From: Hawksworthiomyces lignivorus
Lineage: Eukaryota; Ascomycota; Sordariomycetes; Ophiostomatales; Ophiostomataceae
NCBI GenBank assembly: GCA_002917075.1
Contig: NTMA01000108.1
Coordinates: 1 to 64,000 of the forward strand
Length of the DNA stretch: 64,000 nucleotides
Direction: 5' to 3'
Made by a program: the position numbers and the translations under genes
The notes under the pieces: generated by a model
What the model was told of the DNA's origin: nothing
The model's input: the letters and a program-made list of their open reading frames with translations, nothing else
The model's database searches: none
Shown here: one piece after another, positions 1 to 11,540 of the stretch
How the letters are laid out: each line of letters starts with the position of its first letter
Numbering within the stretch: position 1 is the first letter of the stretch

Positions 1-17
1 TGATCCTGTTGGGTTTG

Positions 18-49
<32 letters not shown>
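18..49. repeat. Poly-A tract
   Basis: A run of about 32 A residues in intergenic sequence, roughly 225 bases past the stop codon of the SSH4-like gene. It may be a simple mononucleotide repeat or the tail of an old retroposed copy. Only 17 bases to its left are visible, so I cannot tell which. Confidence 0.8.
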
Positions 50-54
<5 letters not shown>

Positions 55-274
55 CCTAGTCCACCAGTAACATGTTTCAAAACAAAGAAAAAAATGGTAT
101 CGTGTCGTAGATTCGTATGTAATGCGCTTGCGATTTATCGCCACAGTAATTGTAGACGTGACATCTCCGCCGCCCCGTATGGGTCCTGCCCCTGTGTCTC
201 CTCTGCGGTTCAGGGAGGCGTATATGGCCACCAGTGCCACGATATGCAAATCTCAAAGCTGTCCTTTCTAGCCC

Positions 275-1979
275 TCAGCTGCCTGATCTCGTGCTCTCGC
301 TGTGGTCACGGCCAGCCCCTTGTCGCACAGCGTCGCTATAACTCGGGATGGGCGGGCCACCTTCAGAGGGCTGTGATGGACGAGAGACAGGGTTGCCTCG
401 AATAACAGTGGCAGAAGATGCACCACGGCTGCGGCCTCCACGGATCAGAGGCGTATCTTCGCTGTCGGTGCTATTGCGGCGGCTGCCGTTTTCAGAGTGA
501 GGCGGGCTGGAGTATTGTGGCGGAGGTGGCATGTCCTGGTCTTGCAGACCAAGGCCGACACCGGCACTGGCAGAAGTGCTGCTCTCACCGATCTCATCAG
601 TAGGCACAAGTTGGGCAAGAGATATGTCGGTGGGGCTGCGAGCCGGGCCTGGACTTGTTGGAGGCAACACACGAAAATTTCCGGATCTTGAGCGGCCATG
701 GCCGGGATCAAGGGTGTGTTGGCGGTTGGTCGAGTACGTCTGAACAGACTGGCTGTACCCGTGCCCCCTAGCTGGTGCAGAGCTAGTAAAACCATCCTTG
801 CTGCCAGTCTCGAGAAGAATACTGCCCTGCTCCGAGCCGTACGGCGGCGGAGGGGCAAGAGAGCCTGTCATTGGAGCGAGGCCCCACTTCTTCACATTGG
901 CTTCAATAAAGACAAAGCCGGCCTGGCCGAAATTTACATGGACCACCGCCGGGCCATTTGCACCAACGGCTGGGAAGAAGTTCTGCGACTTCAGGCCGTG
1001 TGCGACATCCTCTAATCGTTTGCCGTTGCGTGTGAAAAAGATGGCACCTGTCCGTGGACGGTAGCCGACACCAATCACGTCGCCCTGCACGTACTGCGGG
1101 CCGTAAGATGTTGGTGTGAAAGGCTGGTTAAAGCGACGGATACCGGTTGACAAGTAGGCAGCGGAGAATTTGTGAAATCCTATCCAGAAAGAAAATACCA
1201 CCTGTTAGTGGCACAGCCATTTCACTATCTACCGTGAACATGTGGCTGCAAGTGTGATTAAAAAAAACTCACCTGGCAGACGGAAAAGAGGATAAGGCTT
1301 GGTGGCCATGCCGATGCTGAGTAAGGTGTTCTCCGGCTTGTCGAAAATCTTGGCTTCCCAGTAATACACTTCATTTTGCTTAGGCACAGGCAGATTGCTC
1401 ATTACGGTGCATTCGGAATCAAAAAATTCGATCTCGGTGCGGGCCTCAACGAAGCAGTTTGCAATTTCTAGCTCGGGTTCAAACTCCCACGCTGCCACAC
1501 CCTTCTCTTGGATGGCGAGATACTGCGACAGGGAGATGTCGGTTTGGACAGACTCCGGAGGATTCGCGGCAATGAAGGCTGTACAGTCAGTCAGTATTAC
1601 AAAGCAACTACATATCATTGGAAAAAGAGTAAAACTAAATAGAGATGCCACTAGGCGCGGAAAAAGGGAAGTAAAAAAGAAGGTATGCATGGAAGAGTTG
1701 AGCGGCTGCCATACCTTTGGCACGAAGGTACTCGGTTCGCTGCATGTCATCCATCGTCTCCAGAGCCTCGGCCTCCTCGCGTGCAAAGGCTTGCTCATCG
1801 TCATATTCACCAGGACGGCCGATGCGGTCGAGGAAGATGCGGCCTGATGTGGTGTATCGGAAGAAGTAGACGATCATGAAGATCAGGGCGATGATGACGG
1901 CGGAACCGAAGGAGGAGAGTAGACCGATGACGACGCCATTTAAGGCGGCGCTTGGGTCGGCCGCCCGTTGATGCGGCAT
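275..1979 (-). CDS. SSH4: SSH4/EAR1-like endosomal SPRY-domain protein
   Basis: Three exons on the minus strand: 1979-1715, 1578-1273, 1179-275 (phases close; 491 aa). One N-terminal membrane helix (about residues 14-40, IGLLSSFGSAVIIALIFMIV) precedes a conserved stretch (GRPGEYDDEQAFAREE) and a B30.2/SPRY domain at about 110-270 (NEVYYWEAKIF, TLLSIGMATKPYP, GDVIGVGYRP, GAIFFTRNGK). The C-terminal tail is disordered and carries two PPxY motifs (PPPY, PPQY). In yeast, Ssh4 and Ear1 sit in endosome/vacuole membranes and bring cargo to the ubiquitin ligase Rsp5 through PY motifs; this architecture and length fit the same role. Intron 1 (1579-1714) and intron 2 (1180-1272) have GTATGG and GTGAGT donors. 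Family assignment is firm; the choice between Ssh4 and Ear1 is not possible from sequence alone. Confidence 0.92.
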
Positions 1980-4710
1980 TTTGACACAAAAAAAAAAAAG
2001 GGGGCTTCGTTCGTTATTTCGGGTTGGTTTTAGGTGAGGTTTTGCGATGGTTTCCGTATTCCAGAAGTCTAGCCTTTCTGTGCCTTTTTAGGGGTGTGGG
2101 ACAACCTTTTCCTTCTTTTACGGCTCCCGTTAACTAGCCCGAGACGACAACATCCGGTGGGTGGCGAAAAGTAGGTGAAGGCCACAAATGGCGAAGCGTC
2201 AGAAGACGGCGACGTGCAGCATTCGACAGTGTAGAAACAACTGAAATAAAGGCAATAAAGCGGCCGGATGCGATGGAAATGTCTGGTGAACAGTACGACT
2301 GTCCCTTTGTTTCTGTGCTGTTTTACGATTTGTTTCGGTCGTCGGAATATCGGATAATTCAGGTAATAGAGAACGTGAGAGCGCAGGTTTTTGTACAAGG
2401 TGGAAGAGTCTCGCGACGAGGATAAAACTAGGCCGAAAGAAATTCGGTTGATAAAAAATGTTCCTGCGGAAGAGGAGAAAGAAAGAAAAGATCTAGACAC
2501 GGATGTCTGTTTGTGCAGGCGTGGTAGGTCGAGCAAATGTTGGGAATTTGATTGCGGGTCGTACGAGTCAAGCAGATGACAGTGTGACGTATTCGCAGCG
2601 GGCACTTGGTGAGACGAAAATTCAAAGACAAGGATACGCAGCCTCGAGGCAGCAGTTAATGCCAATCTCCGCCTTGTCGTAGTTGGTGACGAAGGGTGCT
2701 GTGGTCGAGGGAGACTGATCAGGCAGTCGTAGAGGACGAAAAGAAGAAAGAAAATAAGTGACCAGCGAAAAAGAAGAGGAGTGCTGACGGAGCAGAAGAA
2801 GAGAGACGACACGCATAAGAGATAAGAATAAAAGGAAGGAGGAGGAGAGAAGGAGAAAGGCAATCTGGGAAAGAAAATAATGAACAAGGAAATTGGCTAT
2901 GGAAGTACCGACGAGAAAGTGAATTGGGGGAAGGAAAAAGAAACGAGAATGCGAAGAGAAGAGACAAGAAATAAAGAATAAGGATTAACAAATGGAAAAT
3001 CAGATAGTGAAGGCCTGTTGTGCAGCTATCGCAGGGACACAAACAGAAACTGAGACCCGAGGAAATGAGATAAAGGGAGGGCAGGGAAATGGGAAGAAGA
3101 GAGAGAAGCCAGAAAGACGAATGACGACGATATGGCCATACCTCGTTGGGCTGGCCGGGTGGAGGAAGGTGGTGCTGGCCAGCAACAGCGCAGTGATACA
3201 CAATTACTGTACTATGCGTTTTGCGAGTAGTCTATGCGTCCCATGCACACACGTAGTATAGTGCGGGCATCTATGGTTGGTCGGCGGACTGGGTGGAGAG
3301 GGGGAGGCGAGGAGGCATGAGGAAGTGAGGAGAACAGACGCTGCGTCGAAAAAAACGAGACCAGGCGGGGACGGCGACTGCTAACGTACAGACTGGCTAC
3401 CAGCCTGCGGGACTTCAAAGATTACTTGTACATACATACTGTGAGACCGTTATGTATAGAATGACAAACATAGGCGACGGACAGTGGCGGAAAGCGGAGA
3501 CAGAAGGAGACAAATCAGACGGAACGGGCGGGTTCTAGGAGGTGGTGGGAATGCGCTGTAATTCGCTGGCTTAGCCAGACGGACCCAGGTCCAGCCCGTT
3601 CTGTCCCAATGCGTTGCCATGTAGTCGTAATGCTTTTTCCTCTTTCAAGTCTCAGGACGAATGCGCACGAGTGTGCACCAATCTTCACAACAAATAATAC
3701 AACCGCAATAATAAATAATACTCCCATTTATGCCATCACCATCATGGCCAGCATTGTACAAATGAATTCGCGCGGTATGCTTTGGATTGCATATTTCATG
3801 AGTTGCGACACACCGCATCCAACAAACAACCTGACTTTTGCTGGCCTATTCTCCAAACCAGAGAGGATCCATTAGTGTCTTGGCACTGTGTCTCTGCTCT
3901 GTCCTTACCATCAAAGGCGATAGGTGACGAGGAAAGCGCACGCTGGAAACGGCATAGGGAGGAAATGACACACATTCCGCGGCCAGATGATCTGACTAAC
4001 AATAAGACATTCAAACACACGAGTATGCCCAAGCGCAAGCAGAGGCAAACAGCCGCTAGTAGCAAGCCTTACACATGCAGAAGGGAACCAGAAGGAGAAG
4101 GCTGGAAAGAAGAGCAGAGCGCAGATGACAAAGGTCATGCGCTCTCGACCAAACCGCACTGCTATGGTATGGGAGCTAATACGGAGTAGTCTGTTTTCTG
4201 CTTCCGCTATCTATTTCCTGCATTACTACTCCTCTTGCACGACTTTTCCACTTTCTACTATTCTTTATAGTATTTGTAGTGCTCGCCTTTCTTTCTTCGG
4301 TCATTGGGTTTCAAGAGGCGTGAAAGCTGTTTCATTCGCCCGATTTGCTACCAGCGGTCTGCCCTCGGGACAAAAGAGCCACAGGGTCCAAGGGAACCTG
4401 CTACGTCTCACGGGCATCCTAACTGCAGACCCATTAGACATAAAAGGAATACCTGCTGAAATACAGCATCATTTTGTATTGCCTACTTCCTATAATTAGG
4501 GTGAAACTCCCATCCCCGCTTCCCCTTGTGCCTGTTTCGGGACCCGGCGCTCAATCAGACTTACATAGGTTGTTGTAGAGCTGTCGCACGCTGATGACCC
4601 TACAAATCGCCAAACAAATTGCTGTGTGCATGAACCTCCAAATATAGCCTGTCTAGCGGGCAAGTAGACGACGAAAGTTGTGCGATGTGCTAACAGTGAC
4701 AGGCTGAGTC

Positions 4711-4761
4711 ATATATGTATATATATATATGCATCCATGCATCCATGCATCCATGCATATA
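4711..4761. repeat. Microsatellite, TA then GCATCCAT units
   Basis: A short (TA)n tract runs into about four copies of GCATCCAT and ends in GCATATAAA. Simple tandem repeat in non-coding DNA. Confidence 0.9.
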
Positions 4762-5044
4762 AATTTGAATAGAAGACTGAGAGGTTTCCAGAAGTGTGAC
4801 TGAGACATCGTCACCACGCATTTGGCAGAACTCTGTATCCATATTTTGAGTAGATAGCTGCCGTCAAATGTCGAGACAAGCTCGACCTTTTTTCTTCGAC
4901 TGTTTGCCTCTTCGTCTCCTGGACTTTTTTCTGGGTCTCGCACAGGTAGTCTGGGCGCCGGGACGCTGGGGCACCAGGGTCGTATTTCAGTTGGTGCCTT
5001 CTATGTCCCTGACACAACACTGACTGCATTTTGCTGTTGCTGCA

Positions 5045-5083
5045 CCGTATCGTATCGTATCGCGTCGCATCGTATCGAATTGA
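5045..5083. repeat. CGTAT pentanucleotide repeat, imperfect
   Basis: Tandem CGTAT/CGCAT/CGCGT units, about seven copies with point changes, in non-coding DNA. Confidence 0.85.
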
Positions 5084-5177
5084 ATCTAACTATAATTATG
5101 TACGACGTCTCCTTTCTTGGCAGGGTGGTGAGGTCTACATTCAACGGCAAGCAACCTAATTGTCTCATGCCCACCAA

Positions 5178-5207
5178 ACAGAAAGAAAGAAGGAAAGAAA
5201 GAAAATC
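5178..5207. repeat. GAAA microsatellite
   Basis: Interrupted (GAAA)n tract, about seven units, non-coding. Confidence 0.85.
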
Positions 5208-5896
5208 AAAATAAGAATTTCGGGTAGGTCAATTAGACTCTTCACCCATGATCGAGTGTTTGATAATAATGATGTCTCGGAGCTGCAACAAAGGGATAAG
5301 CGGAATCAATGTATAAATGAAAAAACGAACAAAAAGGGCACCAGGAAAGCATTATAATTTTGCTCCGTAACTATATTGTAAATCGAACGAAGTGCTCAAA
5401 ACGAAAAGAGCGTTACCCTGAACTCAATTCAATACCCCTTTCTTAGATTTTTACAACGAATGACATCTGATTAAATATTAAGGAACGCTGCGTCTGCAAG
5501 TCATATTTCAGATACATACACCATATCGATACCCGTAACATAATAAGTCTTAACACATATAAGACGAAAAATAAGAAAGTTCCGAGAGTACCACTAGATG
5601 GACATTGAGGCAAAAGACAATAAGTGAATCGGAACAGTAGTTTACAGATACAAACAGAATATACCCAATTAGCCCTTCATTGGCAGACCTGCCGTATCTC
5701 TGCCGTTTTTCAGCACAAGCAATGAAGCAAATTCCGCAAGGGAAAGCGAGGATAGAGCGGCAGCCGGTGTGATGATGAGGCCGTCCAAAGAAAACGAAAA
5801 ACGCCCAAGCAATGCAGAGAACAGGAATAAAACAGAGCCCCAGCCCTGTCGGCGAGAGAGGAGCAAGTTTCATTTACAGGTTTTGAATTATCGGCC

Positions 5897-7832
5897 TCAC
5901 CCTTCTTGGGGAGGTGGCGCTGGTTTGCCAGCGTCCACAAGGATCTGCTCGTCTAGCTTCTTGCTGACGTTCTCACCATACTCGACACGCTTCCATGTTG
6001 TGATCCGACCCTCGTTCATATCGAAATCGAAGACTCGGATTTTGCGTATGAAATCGCCATAGCCACCGTAGCCGCCAAAGCCTGCGCCTCCGCCGTAACA
6101 CATCCACAGCGCCGGCAGGTTCTTTTCGTCGACTGACAATGCGCAGTACTCGTTGACGTGGTCACTACAGAGTATCCTAGGTTAGCACAGGAACGAAATG
6201 GCGTTATACAGAAAGAACAGTTGCGTCAATTCGCGGGCTGTGGGACAATGGGGAAGAGAAAAGGAGCGCGGGCTTACTGTCCGCAGCTGACCATCGCGAC
6301 ACCCTCTTCGACAAGGGCGTCGCGGAAGTTGGAGTTGAACACGGGTGCGGTTGGTGGCTCCTTCCATTCGCCCTTGAAGTATAGCTCTGGATTGCGGTAC
6401 TCGGGAACGGGAATGTGGATGAACGCTACGTCCATGTGGATATGTGTATATTCTTTGTGGCTCTTTTTGAGCCCCTGTGCTGTGCGCCGAAACCAGTCAA
6501 TCTGGTTTTGCTTGATCCAGTCATATCCCTTGTACTTGCGCTCGTCAGGCGAGTACGCGTGCGTGTCGAGGAGATAGAGCGTGAGAGCCGAATGCAATGA
6601 GCTGCCGCGCGCGAGTACCTCGACAACGTAGTTTCCAACGCCATCGACGTTTTCGGGCCCTGCTTTTGACAGGGAGTACGGGAGCGTTTCGATGAGGGAC
6701 ATCTGGCTCGATCGAGGTAGAGAACCCTCGTCGTCGTGGTTACCAAAGATTGAGACGTACGGTATCTTATGCTTAATTAGGAGACTCGCGTATTTGAAGA
6801 TGGCCTACCAACAGTGCATACGGTCAGCTCCATTTTACCCACCACTGTGCTTTGTTTCTAATAGGGCATCCGCTTCACAACTTACCGACTGTGCATCTGG
6901 CGCGGTCTCCCCATTGACTTGGTCGCCGCTCAACACGACCAAATCCGGTCGTTCTTCGTCCAGCACCTTGGACACAAAGTCGAGCGTGCGCGGGTCAGCT
7001 TCGCACTTTCCGCCGTTGTACGTATTTGGTACGGCGTCACGGCAGTGTCCCACGCCGGTGCTCAAGTGCAGGTCCGCTAGCTGCACGATCTTGAACTTGC
7101 CATTGTCGTGCACGCGTGGCTGCGGTTTGGGAACATCTTGGTGCCCACCTTTGCGCACCGTGATGTGGGCGGCTGGTATGTTCGAGCCAGCATCCAGGAG
7201 CAGCGGTGTGCCCTTGATGGCCCACCCTTCCCGGGCCTCGACGGCGTCATCACCAAAAAGTACGTCAACGGCCGAGACGGCATGTTTGGTATCGCCAATG
7301 TGCTTCTTCTCTGTGCGCTTCACCCAGAGGCCCGCTCCCCGGGAATCCCAGCGCTCCTCCTCTTGGCCCTTGACGCTTGCGCCTGGGTCCAGGCGGCCCA
7401 CGGCCACGTCCAGGATGATCTTGTCTGTGGGCTGCAGCTCCTCTTCCCTCTTCCGCTGGACGTGCACAAAAGCATGAGACATGCTCTTACCCAGGTACAG
7501 GTCTTTCTCGATGCGGTGCCACTGCTCGGCATCGAGCTTACATGATGAAAAGACGTTCATTGAGGAACATTTCGCGATGCGGATATCAGTAATAACGAGG
7601 CCGTGGTGATGTTGCGGCATGTATTCATGGAGAGCGGTAGGGAGAACGCGGTAGTTGCGGTCGACGAAGAACAAGAGGATGAGGGTGAAGACACCGACCG
7701 CAGTCACCTGCAGAGCGGTGCGAACCTATGTGATAGGGTAGCAACCCGCAAATATGAGCATATGTATTCTCTAAGAAGGGGCGCATTTACCGGACGAGAT
7801 TCGCACAAGCAACTCACAATTCGACGCGCCAT
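5897..7832 (-). CDS. DCR2: DCR2-like calcineurin-type phosphoesterase
   Basis: Four exons: 7832-7818 (only 5 codons, MARRI), 7725-6886, 6804-6278, 6164-5897; 549 aa. An N-terminal membrane anchor (about residues 9-25) is followed by a metallophosphoesterase domain with the expected metal ligands: LADLHLS (DxH), VVLSGDQVNGE (GDxxxG), FGNHDDEG (GNHD), AFIHIP, and CGHDHVNEYC across the last intron. Yeast Dcr2 (578 aa) is a phosphatase acting on Sic1 and on Ire1 in cell-cycle and unfolded-protein responses; length and motifs match that family. The GHDH motif is rebuilt exactly only when the 113-nt intron 6165-6277 is removed, which supports the exon model. The tiny first exon is needed to give the membrane anchor a start codon. 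Confidence 0.92.
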
Positions 7833-9769
7833 AGCCGCGACCTGCTAACACGCGCCTTTCAAAAAAAGTTGATGGACAAAAGGGCCAGCGAAGAGAACTT
7901 TGACAGCTCTCCAAATTCAAGGTAACAGGGATATAACGGCACGGCTGTATATCATGAAGCCCACCTTGTCGGGCAAGACTGGGATAGGAAATAAGTTGGA
8001 AGATCCGGATAGCTGGTGCAAAGAATCCCGATACAAAACGCTGTCGTCATCTTCCCATAGGGGCCCGCGCCTTTTGCTTGTTGCCAGAATGGGGGGGCCA
8101 GTTAACTTGTCTAGAGAGCCAGAAGGTAGTCTACCTTTAGTTGATGGCGGAAAGGGAGTCGCGGGCTCCGTGTCGGGGAATAGGAAATGCAGTTCTAGAA
8201 AAGTGAGGACAGAGATTTTGCTAGTGAGGAGAGTCTGGTCTGAGAGGCTTAGAAGCGCCTCATTGCAGCTCAAACGCCAATCACCGGTAAGAGGCACGTG
8301 TTAAACTTGAGCGGCACGCTAAATTGGGACACGCTAAACAAGGGGGGATCCCCGTTTTATAGGAAATGCACTCGTAGGGAGACAGTGGAGCTAAAATATA
8401 GAAGCAGCCCGCCAAAGTCAATGGACAGCTACCAAAGAAAACAAAACACTTTAAACAGTAGAATTGGGTAAAGTCTAATGCGAATATTTCCCCTGTTCTG
8501 CGCTGCTAGAGCGGTTAAGAGGAGGAAGGGGAGATCTAATATGATCCACAGACGCCATGGTACAGTATTTAACATCAAGATCTTGGCCCAGACTGCACTC
8601 TTAATGTACTAATGAAATATCCTGGGTTTGGATATGACAGGATGGCAGAGTCTTCTTACCTGATTCTCTCCTTATGTCCATCTACGTCACATAACGACCA
8701 CTTCAATAACACAACATAAGTCTGTGGCCGCTCTGCACAGCATAAGAATATCTCGACAAAGTTCTGTATTTCTTGTCGTCCGATGGCCCCTCGACTATTC
8801 TCGTCATTTTTGCCCTTTAGTCCGAAATACTCGTATAAGATGCTCTCGATATTAGCTCAATCTCATGTCTTTACCTTGGACACACCCAATAAAATTCTAA
8901 CTGTTCACTTTTCATAGTTGCCCGGAGATCTGCTCCTGTGTAATTTCATGATCACTTTTTTTTTGTTCCTTGACGTGTAATAACAACTTGACAATGAGTC
9001 TCCCTTATACAGCGAAGCTTACGTGGGATTTTCAACAGCAGATGATCGTCGCAAGGCGGACTTGTGTTATACGTGTATTCGTATTTCTAGCTAACCTATA
9101 CCCATCATAGGTAACTCTCCGAATGTGTCTTCGCCCTGTTTGCTTGGAAAAGCCCAAACCAGCCCCAGCTATACGGCAGCGCCAGTGGACTTTGTATGAG
9201 ATGATAGACGGTCAGACGGCGATCTTTGTCTCTTTAGAACACCTGTGAGAGTATTTTGAGGGTCTCAAGAGCCAATCATTCGCCTTGTTTGTCTAAAATC
9301 CAGCTATTGAGCCCATCTCAAAAGCACTAACTGAAAGTTGGTCTAATCAAGCTTTTTAAAATGCGATGCAATTCTGTCGTGCTGGTTTTTCTGCATGAGG
9401 ATCGTCTCCTCGTAAGGCAGTGTATGCATCTGTGAACGTTGTCTGCACGAACAAACGATCCACTGCTCGGACGATGAGAAACTAGGCTCCGTAATCTTCA
9501 TTGGAAACCATAAAATTGTCAGACCGTATCCAGCCATCTGACACGCTCTTCTAGATGGGATGGACAGCATGGGCTCTAATATTGCTCTGGTATAAATATG
9601 ATCGTTCTAGTCCCGAGACCTGAATCTTTGATTCTCAGGAATGCAAAAACTTCTGCCATCGAGGACGCTTTGTGCAGCTGCGGCCTGTCTTTCATTTCCC
9701 CTCTGTCCCTTGTATATAGGTCTCTTATAGAGTACAGTTCCTTTTCTCCTATTATTATCTTCTACGACA
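7833..9769. other. 1.9 kb intergenic, divergent promoters
   Basis: Between the DCR2-like gene (minus) and the SMP-30-like gene (plus). No frame has codon structure or a recognisable motif. A TATA box near 9591 is listed separately. Confidence 0.6.
9591..9598 (+). promoter_or_regulatory. TATA box of the SMP-30-like gene
   Basis: TATAAATA, 172 bases before the start codon at 9770, followed by a CT-rich leader (9660-9750). Position and context fit a core promoter. Confidence 0.55.
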
Positions 9770-10915
9770 ATGCGGTCTCTGCAAGCCCTGGGAGCATTTT
9801 CCTTAGCGACAGCTGCGTGGGCATACCCTTGGTCTACACCACCGCCTCCTCCCGCCGCTTCTGTTTCCGTGTTGCACACATTTTCATACCCTGGCTGGGC
9901 CGAAAATCTGGCCATCCGAGCCAATGGAAACATCCTCGTTTCTCGCTTCGATACTCCTGAGGTATGGGAAGTCAACCCTCTCACGGGTGATGCCGTACTT
10001 GTGTATGCATGGGATGCATCCCAGTATCTGGGTGGAGGGGCCATAGCCGAGACGACTCCAGACGTCTTTTATGTCATAACAGCTGCCTTTGTCAACAGCC
10101 AGTTTGTCCGAACGAGCGGTATAAACTCGGTGTTCAGACTGGACATGAACACGTTTCGACGCGGCAGCAGTGGCAACAGTGCCACTGTGACGTCTAATGC
10201 GACCGTCAGTAAGCTTGTCGACATCCCCGAGGCTGATATTCTAAACGGTATGGCGACGCTCGACTGGTCCCATATCCTCGTCAGCGACATCCACCAGGGT
10301 ACCGTCTATAGAATCCACACCGAGACCGGCACCTATAGCGTCGCCGTAGATGATCCCAAAATGAAGTACAGCTTCGCGCCATCACCAGCAGTAGACCTCG
10401 GCACCAACGGCATCAAGGTCTTCGGCGGGCACCTGTACTGGACCAACACAGGTGCAGGATTCTTGGCTCGCATACCCATCGACGCTCAGGGGAAGCCGAC
10501 CGGCGCTTCGTCCATCGCCGTCACTAACGTAGACTTGGCCGATGATTTTGTCATTCGCGACGACGGCATGGTATTCATCTGCCAGAATATGCTGAACACG
10601 CTTGCAATTGCCTTCTTGGACAGCCGGTCGAGCGTCCAGGCATATCCTGTCGCTGGAAGCAATACGTCTGCGGTTGTAGCTGGCGTCTCTGCCGCCAAAT
10701 TTGGACGTCTTCTTGGTGATCGAACCAGGTTGTATTTGACGACCAGCGGTGGTAGGCGCTTTCTGAGTTTTTCCCCCTTTTGTTTCCCTGTATTATTTAC
10801 TGTTTCTCCCATCTTTTTCAATACTGACCAGTCAGCCATCGGTAAGCCGATCAATGGTACTGTGTCCGTTGCAGGAACGGTCTCCTACATCGAAACAGCC
10901 GAGTATCGGCGCTGA
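9770..10915 (+). CDS. Secreted SMP-30/gluconolactonase-like beta-propeller protein
   Basis: Two exons, 9770-10751 and 10836-10915, 353 aa. The intron 10752-10835 is 84 nt, so it does not break the frame; left unspliced it would add a hydrophobic stretch (FCFPVLFTVSPIFF) absent from the family, and it has a GTAGGC donor and TCAG acceptor. A signal peptide (residues 1-18, ending AAWA) and a Pro-rich spacer precede repeated propeller-type strands (AENLAIRANGNILVSRF, YPVAGSN and similar). Such fungal SMP-30-like proteins are secreted and of unknown substrate; some sit in secondary-metabolite clusters, but no cluster partners are seen here. Lactonase activity is not proven by any motif I can see. 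Confidence 0.8.
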   Translation: MRSLQALGAFSLATAAWAYPWSTPPPPPAASVSVLHTFSYPGWAENLAIRANGNILVSRFDTPEVWEVNPLTGDAVLVYAWDASQYLGGGAIAETTPDVFYVITAAFVNSQFVRTSGINSVFRLDMNTFRRGSSGNSATVTSNATVSKLVDIPEADILNGMATLDWSHILVSDIHQGTVYRIHTETGTYSVAVDDPKMKYSFAPSPAVDLGTNGIKVFGGHLYWTNTGAGFLARIPIDAQGKPTGASSIAVTNVDLADDFVIRDDGMVFICQNMLNTLAIAFLDSRSSVQAYPVAGSNTSAVVAGVSAAKFGRLLGDRTRLYLTTSGGRRFLSFSPFCFPVLFTVSPIFFNTDQSAIGKPINGTVSVAGTVSYIETAEYRR

Positions 10916-11540
10916 GATCATTATAGAGGAGAAGTCCGGACTCGGAGGAGTAATAATACAGATTGGAAAAGGCCTGTCGGTCTGAGGCAACGACATGAAA
11001 GCTGCTGAAGTCTATGAACGTAATCATAATGCTAACAGACGCATGTGTCTGGATCTCGTTTTCACGTCTGTGTCAATCAACTGCTACACCGAAGGGTCAG
11101 TTGACTGGGAGAATCCTTTTTTTACGTACAACGAAATACAATTGGAAGTAGTCTTTGTTAGTGGTTTTGCAACTTGACGACATCCCCTGGATAAGATGGA
11201 GTAATGGTTGATACGCCTAATGGCTATGAGCGGCTATAAACGGCCGAGCTGTCCCCGCATTGGTCCAGCTCATGGTAATATGGGGACTCTGTGGCTGCTA
11301 TTGCCGTTTTTAGTAGTTTTCTTATCATTCTGTCATACCAATCGCAACTTACAACATGCAGGAAGGACCACATAGGCCTTTCCTTTCATGACAGCGCTAT
11401 CTACCTGTACAAAAATGCACATTCCCCTTTCTCCTTTTTCATTCCACTTTCTTTGTCTTGCAAGAACGTCTATTTTCCAATCACCAAAATCCGAGTGGGT
11501 TTCTCAAATTCTGAATCCAGTTACCCACGCCACGTTCAGA
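10916..11540. other. Intergenic, promoter of the ARO8-like gene
   Basis: No gene seen. A TATAAA sequence at 11235-11240 lies about 300 bases before the chosen start codon. An in-frame upstream ATG at 11388 would add 51 residues of low-complexity sequence; I do not favour it. Confidence 0.5.

Larger units (their letters stand above)
1980..5896. other. 3.9 kb gene-free stretch
   Basis: I see no credible gene. From about 2700 to 3130 the plus strand is strongly purine-rich (minus strand CT-rich), as fungal promoters and leaders often are; it lies upstream of the SSH4-like gene. The minus-strand reading frame at 2069-2887 is low-complexity Ser/Phe/Leu and not convincing. Several simple repeats at 4.7-5.2 kb are listed separately. 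A TACGGAGTA motif is at 4180-4188. Confidence 0.6.

Noticed and set aside
2069..2887. 272-aa Ser/Phe/Leu-rich minus frame
   Set aside because: Arises from CT-rich leader DNA; no motif and no splice partners.
11388..11540. Upstream ATG start for the ARO8-like gene
   Set aside because: The added residues are unlike any presequence, while the ATG at 11541 begins a typical mitochondrial one.
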